A DNA stretch of 64,000 bases from Deltaproteobacteria bacterium (GTDB lineage: Bacteria > Myxococcota_A > UBA796 > UBA2385). The stretch spans positions 1-64,000 of the forward strand of contig JAGYJW010000013.1 in NCBI GenBank assembly GCA_018401435.1, read 5' to 3'. Under the pieces are notes generated by a model that searched no databases, was not told the DNA's origin, and was given only the letters and a program-made list of their open reading frames with translations. The position numbers and the translations under genes were made by a program. Of this stretch, positions 35,443 through 45,718 are shown piece after piece; position 1 is the first letter of the stretch, and each line of letters begins with the position of its first letter.

Positions 35443-36309
35443 TCAAGGCGGGTCCCCATCGGCGCCCGGCAGCCGCGGAAGCACAATACGGGCGCCGCAG
35501 CTCCCCTTCGCTTCGGCCGCTACCAGCTCGGCTTCTGCGGCCGGAAAGGGGGACTGCTGCACCTCCAGCAGGATGAAGGCCGCGATGACGTCCCGCACCT
35601 GCTGGCCCTCGGGGGTGCAGGTGCGGTTGGACCAGAGCTCGAGGATCAGCCGGCGCCGTTCGGCGGGGTCGGCGACTTTGGGGAGCCGCGGGTCGAAGTG
35701 CACGCCCTCCAGCCACAAGGCGTCGAGCTGATCGGGCAGCTCCTGGCCCACCCGCTCTGACATCGCCCGGGCGGAGATGGCGTCGCGCCACCCCCGCAGC
35801 CCCGGTTCGAGGGCGCTGGCCACGCGCTCTTTTTGCGGTGTGAGCTTGCGTTTGCTCACCACCACGCCGCCGATGCGCAGGCACATCGGGGTGAAGGGCG
35901 GCAGGCACCACAAGTAATTCAGCGGCTTGTTGGGGTCGCCGGGGTGCATGAAGCGCGGGGGGCTTCGGCGCAGCACCACAAAGCCGTCGTCATAGACGCG
36001 CACGGACGGCTTCCAGGGGGATTCGGGCCGAAAGAGCGTGTAGCCGTCCTTTCGCTTGCCATCCCGGTAGCCGAGCTGACGCAGGTCGTTGATGACCGCC
36101 TGGCGCTTGCGGGCCACCTCGAGATCGCCAAAGACCACGATCTCGCCGGGCACCGGGGCGGCCGCGGCAGCCTCGGGGCGCGGCGGGGCAGCACCTTTCG
36201 GCGGCCCGGCGTCTTCGGCCCGGGCCGAAGCGCAGAAGACCGTGGCGCAGAGCAGCAACGCCCGCGGCCCACCCCAGGAGGGCCTAGGAGCCCGAGAACT
36301 GGATGTCAT
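35443..36309 (-). CDS. Exported protein of unknown function
   Basis: A protein of about 288 aa from the ATG at 36309. A basic start, a hydrophobic stretch (ALLLCATVFCA) and SARAED form a signal peptide. The mature part has an Ala/Pro segment, then LEVARKRQAVINDLRQLGYRDG, several aromatic-rich strands and paired Cys residues (CLPPFTPMC, CTPEG, GSCGARIV) that may form periplasmic disulfides. The start overlaps the end of tldE by 26 bases. No family recognised. Confidence 0.65.
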   Translation of the reverse strand: MTSSSRAPRPSWGGPRALLLCATVFCASARAEDAGPPKGAAPPRPEAAAAAPVPGEIVVFGDLEVARKRQAVINDLRQLGYRDGKRKDGYTLFRPESPWKPSVRVYDDGFVVLRRSPPRFMHPGDPNKPLNYLWCLPPFTPMCLRIGGVVVSKRKLTPQKERVASALEPGLRGWRDAISARAMSERVGQELPDQLDALWLEGVHFDPRLPKVADPAERRRLILELWSNRTCTPEGQQVRDVIAAFILLEVQQSPFPAAEAELVAAEAKGSCGARIVLPRLPGADGDPP

Positions 36310-37608
36310 CGAAGAGCAGCGAGGGGCTGCGCCAGGAGCTGTAGATCCAGGGCGCGTCGGCCGCTTCGACAAAGCGCTCCAGCAGCTCGAAGAGGTTGCC
36401 CGACACATTCATCTCGCTGACCGGGCCTTGCAGGGCACCGCCCTCGATCAGGCTGCCGTTGATGCCAAAGGAGAAGTCGCCCGACGTGGGGTTGCTGTTG
36501 CCACCCAGAAATCCCTCCACCTTGATGGCCCGGCCCAGCCCGGCGACGATCTCGGCCTCGCTGCGCGCCCCCGGGGGGATCACGAGGTTGGAGGCGCCGC
36601 CGGTGGTGGGCGGGACCCCCATGCGTCGCCCATTGTACACATTGATGAAGAATAGCTTCAGCACCCCATTTTCGACGATCGGCCGCCGCTGGCTGGGCAG
36701 ACCGTCACCGTCATGGGGAGAGCTGCCAGGAGCCCGGGGAATCAGCGGGTCATCGAAGAGCTGAAAGGCCGCGGCCCCGATCTTCTTGCCCAGGTGGTCC
36801 GCCAGGCAGGAGCGCTGCTCGTAGATCGAGGTGCCGGAGAGGGGTCCGATCAGCACCTTGAGCAGGCTGCCCACCACCTGCCGATCCAGCAGCAGCGGTA
36901 GCGGCCGCTGGGGGCGGCCTTGCTGCCCAGGCGCTTGCGACCACGCTCGACCAGCTCCTCGGCCACCCGCTCGGCTGAAGGGAGGTCCGCCCGGTGGCGG
37001 GTCTGGTAGCTGCTCCAGGCTTCAGGCAGGCGCCCATCGCTGTCCTCCAAGGAGATGGAGGCGCCATGGCCGCAGCTGGTGCCCGACCAGCTGGACGCGA
37101 AGCCGTTGCTGGCCACCAGCGCGCTGTCGCTGCGCCCGTCCCAGGCATAGGCGCTGATGGAGCGGGTGGGCACGGACCGGGCCTGGGCCTGGCAGAGCTG
37201 CTCGAGGCGCTCTGCGGCGGCCCCACGATCGGCGGCCTGCCAGGACTCAAAGGCCGGATCGAAGGGGTCCAGATCCACGTCAGCGTCGCCCATCAGGTCG
37301 CGGTCGGGCAGGCGGCGATCCGGATCGGGCTCCATGAAGCGGGTGGCCGCGATGGCGCGCTCCAGAAAGGCGCGCATGGCGTCGGGGCGCAGATCGTTGC
37401 TGCTATGGGAGGAGTAGCGGCCCTCCACCATCAAGGACAGACCGGCCGACCGGGAGCGCGACTCCTGGGCCTTCTCGACCTTGCCGTCGCGGCGCTCGAT
37501 CTGGCTGTAGGAGCCCTCTCCCACCCGGACGGTGACCTCTTCTGCGCCCAGGGAGAGGGCCTGGGCGGCGATGGCCTCGGCGGCCTCGCGAAGCTGAAGG
37601 TGGCTCAA
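36284..37608 (-). CDS. tldE: TldE/PmbA metalloprotease subunit, frameshifted
   Basis: Non-catalytic partner of TldD. From a TTG at 37608, which overlaps the tldD stop as TTGA, the first frame covers the N-terminal domain (LREAAEAIAAQALSLGAEEVTVRVGEG, IERRDGKVEKAQES). At the G5 run 36910-36914 the frame is lost. Adding one base there restores PLPLLLDRQVVGSLLKVL and continues with SGTSIYEQRSCLADHLGKKIG and the C-terminal FSFGINGSLIEGG and GNLFELL blocks to 36284. The total of about 440 aa is normal for the family. The break is most likely a homopolymer sequence error. TldD/TldE cleave small peptides and mature some RiPPs. Confidence 0.9.
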
Positions 37609-39044
37609 CCCACACCCCCAACACTCAGGCTCTGCACCCGCACGGTGGGCATGCCCTGGCTCACGGGGACGCCCTGGCCGTCCTTTCCGCAGGTCCACCC
37701 GCCTTCGTCCACCTTCATGTCGTTGCCCACCATGTCGATTCGCGAGAGGGCCTGGGGGCCGTTCCCGATGATGTTGACGTCCTTGACCGGCCGCGTCAGG
37801 CGCCCGTTCTCGATGAGATAGCCGTGCCGCATATAGAAGGAGAAGTCGCCCCCGCCGATATTGACCTGGCCATTGGCGAAGCTGACGCAGTAGAGCCCTT
37901 TTTCGACCGATGCGATGATCTCGCCCGGGTCGTGGGGGCCATCGAGCATCAGGGTGGCCCGCATCCGGGGGATGGGGTTGTTGCGGAAGTCCTGCCGCCG
38001 GCCCGAACCCGTGGGGGCCACCCCATAGTGCCTGGCGCTGATCTCGTCGTGGATGTAGCTGCGCAGGATGCCGCCCTCGACCAGGACCGTGCGTTCGGTG
38101 GGGTTGCCCTCGTCATCGATATTCAACGCGCCCCGGCTTCCAGCGATGGTGCCGTCGTCGACGATGGTTACCTGGTCGCTCGCGATGCGCGCGCCCATCT
38201 TGTCGGCGTAGATGCTGGTGCGCTTGCGGTTGAAGTCGGCCTCCATGCCGTGGCCGATGGCCTCGTGCAGCAGGATGGCCGAGGGGCCGGCCGCCAGCAC
38301 CACCGGCATCTCTCCGGCTGGCGGCTTGCCGGCCTTGAGCAGGAAGAGGGTGCGGTCGACCGCCTCCTCGATCATACGCTCCTGGCGCTCGATGTCGTAG
38401 TATTCGAGGCCCGCGCGGCCGGCGACATTGTAGGAGCTGGACTCCTTGACCCCGTCCTCCTCGGCGGTGCAGCGCACCATGGCCAGGGTCATGGGGCGGT
38501 AGTCCTCGAAGAGCCGACCGTCGGGGCGCACGATCATCACGATGGAGGCGGCGTCGGCGAGGTAGGCCTCGACCCGCTTGACGCGGGGGTCGCGGGCGAA
38601 GGCCTTCTGTTCCCAGCTGCGCACCAGCTCGACCCGGTGGTCGATGCCGACCAGGTCCCAGCCCTGCTGCACCGGGTAGAGGTTGGGGACCGTGCCCGCG
38701 GCGGGGTTGGCGGCGGTGCGCCCGTTCTGGGTGCTGGCGATCTCGGCGGCGGCGCGGGCCGCCGACACCAGGGCGTCCACCCGCAGGTCCTCGGAGTAGG
38801 CGTAGCCGACCTGGTCGCCCACCACGACCCGAACCCCCATACCCAGATCCACCGAGGTGTTGACCTGGTTGACCTTGTGATCCGACAGGCTGACGGCGTT
38901 GGAGGCCTGGTGCTGGAAGAAGAGGTCGGCGTCCTCGGCCCCACGGGACAAGGCGGCCTCCATCACCCGACGGAGCACTTCGGGGGTGACGCCGAAGCCT
39001 TCAAACCAGGCGCCAGCAGGGCCGGTGGGACGGGGCAGGGACAT
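37605..39044 (-). CDS. tldD: TldD metalloprotease
   Basis: A 479-aa protein from the ATG at 39044 (GAGGTG five bases upstream; the frame is open 13 codons further). The zinc-binding HEAIGHGME motif is present, followed by the GGILRSYIHDEISARHYG and FRNNPIPRMRAT blocks typical of TldD. It forms a heterodimer with TldE, encoded next with a TTGA overlap, and degrades unfolded peptides or trims RiPP leader peptides. A cytoplasmic location is expected. Confidence 0.95.
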   Translation of the reverse strand: MSLPRPTGPAGAWFEGFGVTPEVLRRVMEAALSRGAEDADLFFQHQASNAVSLSDHKVNQVNTSVDLGMGVRVVVGDQVGYAYSEDLRVDALVSAARAAAEIASTQNGRTAANPAAGTVPNLYPVQQGWDLVGIDHRVELVRSWEQKAFARDPRVKRVEAYLADAASIVMIVRPDGRLFEDYRPMTLAMVRCTAEEDGVKESSSYNVAGRAGLEYYDIERQERMIEEAVDRTLFLLKAGKPPAGEMPVVLAAGPSAILLHEAIGHGMEADFNRKRTSIYADKMGARIASDQVTIVDDGTIAGSRGALNIDDEGNPTERTVLVEGGILRSYIHDEISARHYGVAPTGSGRRQDFRNNPIPRMRATLMLDGPHDPGEIIASVEKGLYCVSFANGQVNIGGGDFSFYMRHGYLIENGRLTRPVKDVNIIGNGPQALSRIDMVGNDMKVDEGGWTCGKDGQGVPVSQGMPTVRVQSLSVGGVG

Positions 39045-39162
39045 GGGCACCTCGGGCAAGGGGGCGGGCGAGCGGTCGGCCACCGCTGCCAGGAGCCCTC
39101 AACGGACCCCGCAGCTCAGCCTCAACCCCCGTCCCCTACCCTTCGCTCCCCTTCGGCGCCGG

Positions 39163-40185
39163 TCAAGCGTAGCGCTGAACCACCTGCTCACAGAAGCTGC
39201 GCGCCCGGCGGGCCGACCGGGCCAGCTGGTGCTGGACCTGCGCCCGGTGGAGGTTGTGCGCTCCCACCGCTGGAAAGCGCGCGCGATCCTCGCGGAAGTA
39301 GCAGTTGTTGAGGGCATCGGCACAGAAGCGAGCGGACAGCTCCAGGCAGATGCGCTCGACTGCCGGCGCCAGGCCCTCCCGTTCGGCCGGCGCCAGCTCG
39401 GGCCCCTGGCTGAGAAAGGCCTCGGCGCTGGCGGAAAAGAGCGCCTGGTCAAAGGAGACGCCGGTCGGATCGTCCTCGCCGGCAGGATTGCACCAGCTTC
39501 GCCACGCATCTCCCATTTCGCTGGGAAGATCCATCGGGCCTACGGTGTCCAGGTCGATCAAGCACAGAGCCTGGTGGCCGCTGGCGTCAAATCGAAGATT
39601 GGAGATCTTCAAGTCGCCATGACAGATGCGCTCGGGCACCCCGTCCGGTCCCTCCCAGCTCTGCCAATCGGCCAGGATCTGGCCCCCCAGGGCCCGCGCC
39701 TGGGCCTCCAGAGGGTGGCCGTCGCCGGCTTCGAGAGCCCGCGCAAGATCCGCCATTCGGGCCGGGCTGTCGTGAATGCGGCGGAGGGGCGCATGACGCG
39801 GCGGCGTCCAGCCATCCAGGGCCCGGTGCACCCGGCCCACCAGTCCCCCCACCGCGGCAGCCTGCTGCGGGCTGGTCAGGCGGTGCAGGGTGCGCCCTGG
39901 GATATAGGACAGCATCCGCCAGCAGCCCCCCTCCGGATCCTCCACCCAGAGCCCGCCATCGCGGGTGGGCAGCACCTCGGGCGAGAGGATTCCCCGGGCG
40001 CGCAGGCGCGCGGTCCAGGCCGCGATGTCGCGGTTCACCAGGGGCGAGAAGATCGCGTTCACCCGTTGCAGGACCGCCCCCGGAGGGTCGCCCACAAGCC
40101 AGGTCTGGTTGATCAAGCCACCGTCGGCACAGGGGGTCGGGGTCGCGTCGCCCGCCCAGCTCTTCAGCGCGTGTTCTGGAGTCAT
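39163..40185 (-). CDS. Aminoglycoside-phosphotransferase-fold kinase
   Basis: A 340-aa kinase of the APH/ChoK superfamily. The N-lobe reads GGLINQTWLV and AVLQRVNAIF; the hinge region contains CWRMLSYIPGRTL; the catalytic loop is ICHGDLKISNL with the Asp base, and the metal-binding Asp lies in LIDLDTVG. The N-terminal block and the long C-terminal helical part resemble N-acetylhexosamine 1-kinase-like sugar kinases more than antibiotic kinases. The substrate is unknown. It diverges from pal. Confidence 0.8.
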   Translation of the reverse strand: MTPEHALKSWAGDATPTPCADGGLINQTWLVGDPPGAVLQRVNAIFSPLVNRDIAAWTARLRARGILSPEVLPTRDGGLWVEDPEGGCWRMLSYIPGRTLHRLTSPQQAAAVGGLVGRVHRALDGWTPPRHAPLRRIHDSPARMADLARALEAGDGHPLEAQARALGGQILADWQSWEGPDGVPERICHGDLKISNLRFDASGHQALCLIDLDTVGPMDLPSEMGDAWRSWCNPAGEDDPTGVSFDQALFSASAEAFLSQGPELAPAEREGLAPAVERICLELSARFCADALNNCYFREDRARFPAVGAHNLHRAQVQHQLARSARRARSFCEQVVQRYA

Positions 40186-40291
40186 GATCCCGTGCTAATG
40201 CCTGGTCTCAAAGAGTGTCAACTTGTGTCAGGGACCTGTTCGAAATAGGGGCCCGTGATACGTCCCCCGTCCATCCCATTGGAGAAAATCC

Positions 40292-40816
40292 ATGAATATC
40301 CCCCGTTCCATCTTGATTCTCACCGCGTCCCTCACGCTCATGGCCGGCTGCAAGAAGAAGCCCGCCCCCGAACCGCCCCCCATGGCCTCGTCGGCGGCAC
40401 CCGTGTCGGCGCCCGCGCCCGCGCCCCCCGAAGTCATGGAGATGGTCCGCAACTTCGAGCGCGTGTTCTTCGATTTCGACCAGAACGCCCTCGATGACTC
40501 CAGCAAGGCGGCGCTGGACGAGAATGTCAAGATCATGAACAACTACATGGACATCAAGCTGGAGCTGCAGGGCCACGCCGACGAGCGCGGCACCACGGAC
40601 TACAACATCGCCCTCGGCCAGCGCCGGGCCGATGCCGTGCGCGGCTACATGGTCAAGAGCGGCATCGCCCCCAGCCGCCTGACCATGGTGAGCTACGGCG
40701 AAGAGCGCCCCGCCGCCCAGGGCAACAGCGAGACCGCCTACTCCAAGAACCGGCGCGCCGAGTTCGTGATCAAGTGGGGCGACGCCAACGGCGTTCGTGG
40801 CACCGTCGGCCAGTAA
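40292..40816 (+). CDS. pal: Peptidoglycan-associated lipoprotein Pal
   Basis: A 174-aa outer-membrane lipoprotein with lipobox LMAGC (Cys20), a Pro/Ala-rich spacer and a C-terminal OmpA-like domain: VFFDFDQNALDDSS, the GHADERGTTDYNIALGQRRADAV peptidoglycan-binding block and SYGEERP. This is the Pal sequence pattern and length. The tol genes are not in the window; the gene stands alone between divergent and convergent neighbours and ends in a hairpin. Confidence 0.92.
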   Translation: MNIPRSILILTASLTLMAGCKKKPAPEPPPMASSAAPVSAPAPAPPEVMEMVRNFERVFFDFDQNALDDSSKAALDENVKIMNNYMDIKLELQGHADERGTTDYNIALGQRRADAVRGYMVKSGIAPSRLTMVSYGEERPAAQGNSETAYSKNRRAEFVIKWGDANGVRGTVGQ

Positions 40817-40868
40817 GGCAGCAGGCGGCGCCTACGCTGCTTCGGTGGAGGGCGCAGCCAGACGACAA

Positions 40869-40897
40869 GGGCCCCGGGGCAAGACGCCTCGGGGCCC
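40869..40897 (+). terminator. Terminator after pal
   Basis: A strong stem GGGCCCCGGGGC / GCCTCGGGGCCC with a five-base loop lies 52 bases after the pal stop. The T-tract after it (TCCTT) is weak, so termination efficiency is uncertain. It also lies between pal and the convergent glnN end. Confidence 0.6.
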
Positions 40898-40954
40898 TCC
40901 TTCGTGGATCCGAAGCCGCCGGGCCAGCCCGGCGGGCGGCCCGGGGCGAGCGCT

Positions 40955-43147
40955 TCAGCAGGTCTGGAAGAGCATCTCGCGGTAGCGGGGCAACATCCAG
41001 CGGTCATCGGAGACGCGCTCCTCGACCGCATCCGCGGCGGCCCGAAGCTGCTCGATGGCCGGGACGACCATGTTGGCGTAGGCCTCGGCCCGGGTCATGC
41101 CCTCGTGCTCTCGGGCCCGCTCGACCACGTCGTCCAGATCTCCGCGGGCCCGGCGAAGCGCGCCGACGAGGGCGCTGATGCCCCGCAGGTGGGCGAGATC
41201 CTCCTCGCCGATCAGCTCGGGAGCCGCGCCCCGCAGGGCCGCCACATCGGCGGCGATGGCGGTGCGCTCGGACACGGCGGCGGGCAGCACCGACTGGTCC
41301 ACCAGGTGGCGCATCAGGTCCACCTCGATGTCCACCGACGTGATGTAGCGCTCGACCTGCACGTGGAAGCGGCTGTTCAGCTCGGCCTCGCTGAGCACCT
41401 TGTGGCGCAAGAAGACGTCCAGGCTGGTCTGCGTCTGGAGCTGGGTCAGGGCCTGCGGCGTCGTGCGCAGGTTCAGCAGGCCGCGCCGGGCCGCCTCCTC
41501 CACCCACTCCTGGGAGTAGTTGTTGCCTTCAAAGCAGATCTTGCGCGTCTCGACCAGGGCCGCCCGCACGGCCGCGAGGATGCTGGCCTCGCCCGAGGGG
41601 CCCGCCTCGATGCGCGCGCACAGCTCCGCCAGACCATCGGCCACCGCCACATTCACGCAGCACAGCGGCCAGGAGACGCTCTGGTTGGAGCCCACCGCGC
41701 GGAACTCGAACTTGTTGCCGGTGAAAGCGAAGGGGCTGGTGCGGTTGCGATCGGTGGTGTCCCGGGCCAGCTCGGGCAGGCCCGCCAGCTCCAAGGCGAT
41801 GGTCTTGGCGCCCGGAGCGCGGGTGGAGGCCTCACCCGAGGCCATCTCGCGGCAGATCGCGTCGAGCTGCTCACCCAGGAAGGCGCTGATGATGGCTGGG
41901 GGTGCCTCGTTGGCGCCCAGGCGGAAGTCATTGCCATGGCTGGCGACCGCGGCCCGCAGCAGGCCCGCATGCTTCTGCACGCCCATGAGCACGGCGGCGA
42001 GCACCGCCAGAAAGCGCAGGTTCTCCCGGGGGTTCTTGCCGGGTTCCAGCAGGTTGCTGCCCTGGTCGGTGGCCATTGACCAATTCAGGTGCTTGCCCGA
42101 GCCGTTGACGCCCGCGAAGGGCTTCTCGTGCATCAGGGCCAGGAAGTTGTGGCGCTCGGCCACCTTCTTGACCAGCTCCATGACCAGCTGGTTGTGGTCG
42201 GCGGCGATATTGGCCTGGCCGTAGAGCACCGCGATCTCGAACTGGCTGGGCGCCACCTCGTTGTGGCGGGTCTTGGCCGGCACCCCCAGCTCGTAGAGCT
42301 CGGTCTCGAGGTCATTCATGAAGGCGAGCACCCGGGTGGGGATGGCGCCGAAGTAGTGGTCTTCCATGGACTGGCCCTTGGGGGCCGGCGCGCCGATCAC
42401 CGTGCGACCCGCGATGATCAGGTCGGGCCGCAAGGCCGCGTAGGCCCGGTCCACCAGGAAGTACTCCTGTTCGGGGCCGGCGGTGGCGATCACCCGCCGC
42501 ACATCACCATCGCCCAGCAGCCGGCACAAGCGGGTGGCCTGCAGGCTGAGGGCCTGCATCGAGCGCAGCACCGGGGCCTTCTTGTCCATGGCATCCCCGT
42601 GATAGGTCACGAAGATGCTGGGGATGCAGAGGGTGGCGCCGTTGGTGCGCTCCATGATGAACATGGGCGAGGTCGGGTCCCAGGCGGTGTAGCCGCGGGC
42701 CTCGAAGGTGCTGCGCATGCCCCCCGACGGGAAGCTGCTGGCGTCGGGCTCGGACTGGATGAGCTGGGCACCCGTGAAGCGCATCAGGGGGCGATCCCCG
42801 TCAAAAGACAGGAAGGCGTCGTGCTTTTCAGCCGTCACCCCGGTCATGGGCTGGAACCAGTGGCAGAAGTGGCTGGCACCCATGGACTGGGCCCAGACCA
42901 GCACGCCATTGGCGATGTGTTCGGCCAGCTCGCCGTCCAGGCGCTCGCCGCGATCGATCACCTGCTGAAAGCGCCGGAGCTGGTCGCCGGACAGGTGCTT
43001 GCGCATCTGGTCCAGGCCGAAGGTCTTGCGGCCGTAGTACTCGCTCATGGGCAGCAGCTCGCCGTCCTTGTCCACGGGGCGGACCGAGCGATGGGGCTGC
43101 CGTTCGACGGCGGTGCGGATGGCGTGGTGGCGAGAGGAGGCGGTCAT
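40955..43147 (-). CDS. glnN: Type III glutamine synthetase
   Basis: A 730-aa enzyme making glutamine from glutamate, ammonia and ATP. Its length and its N-terminal block (YYGRKTFGLDQMRKHL) are those of GSIII (GlnN), not the shorter GSI. Active-site blocks are visible as HWFQPMTGVTAEKHDAF, AGPEQEYFLVD, KTRHNEVAPSQFE, LMHEKPFAGVNGSGKHLNWS and FRLGANEAPPA. GSIII is not adenylylated as GSI is. It follows pgi by 100 bases on the same strand. Confidence 0.97.
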   Translation of the reverse strand: MTASSRHHAIRTAVERQPHRSVRPVDKDGELLPMSEYYGRKTFGLDQMRKHLSGDQLRRFQQVIDRGERLDGELAEHIANGVLVWAQSMGASHFCHWFQPMTGVTAEKHDAFLSFDGDRPLMRFTGAQLIQSEPDASSFPSGGMRSTFEARGYTAWDPTSPMFIMERTNGATLCIPSIFVTYHGDAMDKKAPVLRSMQALSLQATRLCRLLGDGDVRRVIATAGPEQEYFLVDRAYAALRPDLIIAGRTVIGAPAPKGQSMEDHYFGAIPTRVLAFMNDLETELYELGVPAKTRHNEVAPSQFEIAVLYGQANIAADHNQLVMELVKKVAERHNFLALMHEKPFAGVNGSGKHLNWSMATDQGSNLLEPGKNPRENLRFLAVLAAVLMGVQKHAGLLRAAVASHGNDFRLGANEAPPAIISAFLGEQLDAICREMASGEASTRAPGAKTIALELAGLPELARDTTDRNRTSPFAFTGNKFEFRAVGSNQSVSWPLCCVNVAVADGLAELCARIEAGPSGEASILAAVRAALVETRKICFEGNNYSQEWVEEAARRGLLNLRTTPQALTQLQTQTSLDVFLRHKVLSEAELNSRFHVQVERYITSVDIEVDLMRHLVDQSVLPAAVSERTAIAADVAALRGAAPELIGEEDLAHLRGISALVGALRRARGDLDDVVERAREHEGMTRAEAYANMVVPAIEQLRAAADAVEERVSDDRWMLPRYREMLFQTC

Positions 43148-43247
43148 GCTGGCTCCGGGCGGGCGTTGGCGAAAGCCGCGGCCCGGCTATTCCTCCCAGC
43201 CTGAATCGCAAGCTGAATGAGGCGCCATTCACTGAACCGACGCAGGC

Positions 43248-44774
43248 CTAAGGCGCGCAAAACCGGTCTTCAGCCGGACAGCGCCCCACCTCGCGCACAG
43301 CCCGATCGGTTGCCGCGAGGTGATCGAGCAGGCGCCAGGTCAGCCCGGGGGCGAGGTCGGCGCGAAGGGCGAGGGCATCGGCGGTCTCCAGCTCGGTGCC
43401 CAGCAGGCCCTGCAGGCGCAACAAGGCAGCCAGGGCCGACCGGGCCGCGAGCTTCCCAGCCTCCACCCCAGGCTGATCATAGGCGTTGACGTCGATCAGC
43501 TCGGCATAGAGGCCGACGGCACGCTCGAAGAGGGCGATCAGCGCGCCCAGGGAGCGGGGGCTGGCGTCGGGCAGGCGCAGGCCCAAGCTGGGCCGACCCG
43601 TGCCCGCCAGCGCCGCCTCGGTCCCCAAGCGGAAGCCCAGCAGGTGATCCCCGGCGTCAAAGCCCCCATCTGCGGGGGACCGGCCGCCCGGATCGGTGGT
43701 CTCGACGAAGTGGGTGAAGCTGTCGTCCCGCCCATCCCGCACCTGCTGGATGAAGGCGTGCTGGTCGGTGGAGCCCTTGTTCCCAAAGACCGAGAGCCCC
43801 TGCTCCACCACCCGACCGCGCCGGTCCCGCTGCTTGCCCAGGCTCTCCATCACCAGCTGTTGCAGGTAGCGCCCCAACAGGCTCAAGCGATCGCGGTAGG
43901 GCAAGACGACGAGGTTGCGGTCCCCTCGCCCATTCCCAGCCGAAAACCAGGCGCCGGCCAGCCAGGCCGCAGGGTTGCGGGCGGCGCCGGCCCGGGTGCT
44001 GCGGTCCATGGCGGCCGCGCCAGCCAGAAAGCCGCGCCAATCCCAGCCACAGAGCTGCATGGGCGCCAGCCCCACCGCCCCGGTGATGCTGCTGCGTCCC
44101 CCCACCCAGTCCCACAGGGGCAGCCGCGCCCGCCAGGGGCTGGGTGGGCCGCCCAGGGCCTGCAGCACGTCGGCGTCGTCGGCCTCTCCACCCGCGGCGA
44201 GGCGGTCCAATCGGGAGCCCTCCCCCGTCACCGCGATGGCCCGGTCCCCGAAAGGCAGGCCCGCCCGGCGGGTCCAGGCCATGGCGGCCAACATGCCGTT
44301 GCGAGTCTCCACCGTGCCGCCGCTCTTGGACACCACCAGCACCAGGGAGCGGCGGGGGTCGAGGGGGGCCAACAGGCGCGCAATGCCGTCGGGGTCTGTA
44401 TTGTCGAGTATCACCAGCCGGGCCGGGTCGGCTGGGTTGGCCAGGGCATCGGCCAGCAGCGCGGGCCCCAGCGCCGACCCGCCAATGCCCACCAGCACGA
44501 CGGTATCGGCCCCCCCGCGGTCCAGGGCGGCCACCTGGGACCAGCTGCTGGCAATCGCGCTGCGCTGGGCCACCGACGGTGCCCGCGCGGGATCCCGCAG
44601 CCAGTAGTGGCCCACCTGCCGACCCTCGTCGGGGTTGGCGATCGCCCCCTCCTCCAGCTCGCGCATGGCAGAGACCGCCGCCTCCAAACCGGGCACAGAC
44701 CAGGGGGGCGCATGGCTGAGATCGAGGACGATGCCTGTCTCTTCATCGCGCAGGATGCGGTCGTCGAAGGCCAT
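43248..44774 (-). CDS. pgi: Glucose-6-phosphate isomerase
   Basis: A 508-aa enzyme interconverting glucose-6-phosphate and fructose-6-phosphate. The SIS domains are visible: VVLVGIGGSALGPAL, LVLVVSKSGGTVETR, WDWVGGRSSITGAVGL, QQLVMESLGKQRD and DQHAFIQQ near the substrate site. The ATG at 44774 has GGAG upstream and starts the conserved MAFDDRIL; the frame is open further upstream only because it reads through parts of the MaoC-like gene. It belongs to the group of atypically short, Pgi/transaldolase-like isomerases. Confidence 0.93.
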   Translation of the reverse strand: MAFDDRILRDEETGIVLDLSHAPPWSVPGLEAAVSAMRELEEGAIANPDEGRQVGHYWLRDPARAPSVAQRSAIASSWSQVAALDRGGADTVVLVGIGGSALGPALLADALANPADPARLVILDNTDPDGIARLLAPLDPRRSLVLVVSKSGGTVETRNGMLAAMAWTRRAGLPFGDRAIAVTGEGSRLDRLAAGGEADDADVLQALGGPPSPWRARLPLWDWVGGRSSITGAVGLAPMQLCGWDWRGFLAGAAAMDRSTRAGAARNPAAWLAGAWFSAGNGRGDRNLVVLPYRDRLSLLGRYLQQLVMESLGKQRDRRGRVVEQGLSVFGNKGSTDQHAFIQQVRDGRDDSFTHFVETTDPGGRSPADGGFDAGDHLLGFRLGTEAALAGTGRPSLGLRLPDASPRSLGALIALFERAVGLYAELIDVNAYDQPGVEAGKLAARSALAALLRLQGLLGTELETADALALRADLAPGLTWRLLDHLAATDRAVREVGRCPAEDRFCAP

Positions 44775-45718
44775 CGAGGGCTCCTCCAGAATCAGGGATC
44801 GAGTTCCAGGAGACCATCGGCCAGGACCGGCCGGTCTCTGCGTCGGCCACCGCAAAGGCGAAGCCGCCGCGCTGCTTCCAGACCCGGGTCTGGAGGCGAT
44901 CGCCATTGTGGACCGGGCGGACAAAGCGCCCGCCGATGCGCCGCAGGCTGCGGGGATCATCAAAGGCCAGGGCCGCCACCACCCCCTGGACCGCGCGGGC
45001 CAGAGTACAGAGCCCATGCACCACGACGCCGGGGTGGACGCCGCGCGCGCCAGGGCCTCATTGACGTGAATGGGGTTGTGGTCGAGGGAGGCGTCGGCAT
45101 AGCGTTGGCTTTGGTCGGCATCCATCTGCCAATCCAGCCGGCGGTCGGCGGCCCGATCCGGCGGCTGGGCAGCGGCGGCGGCAGCGTCCCAGCGACAGTG
45201 CCCACCGGGGCCACCCGCTGGCCGGGCACATAGAAGACCGTGTGGGCCTGCACCACCACATCCCCGGCGCTGACCAGGGCCAGGCTGCCGGTGATCAGCA
45301 GTCCGCCGGGCTTCTGGGCGATGTGCTGCAAGCTGGCCCGCCGCTGAAGCACCTCGTAGGGACGCAGGGGCCGAGAGAGGCGGGCGTCGTGCCCCACATG
45401 CAACAGCTGGCTGAGATCGGGCTTGAGGTCGGCATCCTCCATGATGGCAAAGAGCTCGTCCCGCAGCAGGCGCGCATGAATCAGGGGCGGCGCCACGCCA
45501 TCGGCGCCCCGGTAGGCCACCGAAGCATCCCCCGTCGCAGCCGCATAGGCGGCGATGGCATCGGGCAACAGCACGACGCTGCCGCCCGGGTAGCGCTTGC
45601 CGGCCGGCAGGCTGCCCCGGGGATGAAGCAGCCCCAAGGGCGGCGCTGGCGGTGGCGGCACCCGTGAGGCCCGGGCGACATCGGCCAGCCGGCACAAGGC
45701 GCCGACATGGTCGGTCAA
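44743..45718 (-). CDS. Double-hotdog MaoC-like hydratase, frameshifted
   Basis: From a TTG at 45718 the first frame gives an N-terminal hotdog domain (LPAGKRYPGGSVVLLPDAIAAYAA, LLHVGHDARLSRPLRPYEVL). The frame then changes near 45150 and again near 45030. The pieces join into DADQSQRYADASLDHNPIHVNEALA plus VVHGLCTLARAVQG, the catalytic Asp-x4-His hydratase motif of MaoC dehydratases, and FVRPVHNGDRLQTRVW. The full product would be about 320 aa and hydrate an enoyl thioester. It overlaps the start of pgi by 32 bases. The frameshifts are probably sequence errors. Confidence 0.75.

Noticed and set aside
39163..40185. Antibiotic-resistance aminoglycoside kinase
   Set aside because: The fold is shared, but the N-terminal and catalytic blocks look more like sugar or small-metabolite kinases, and the chromosomal context is housekeeping.
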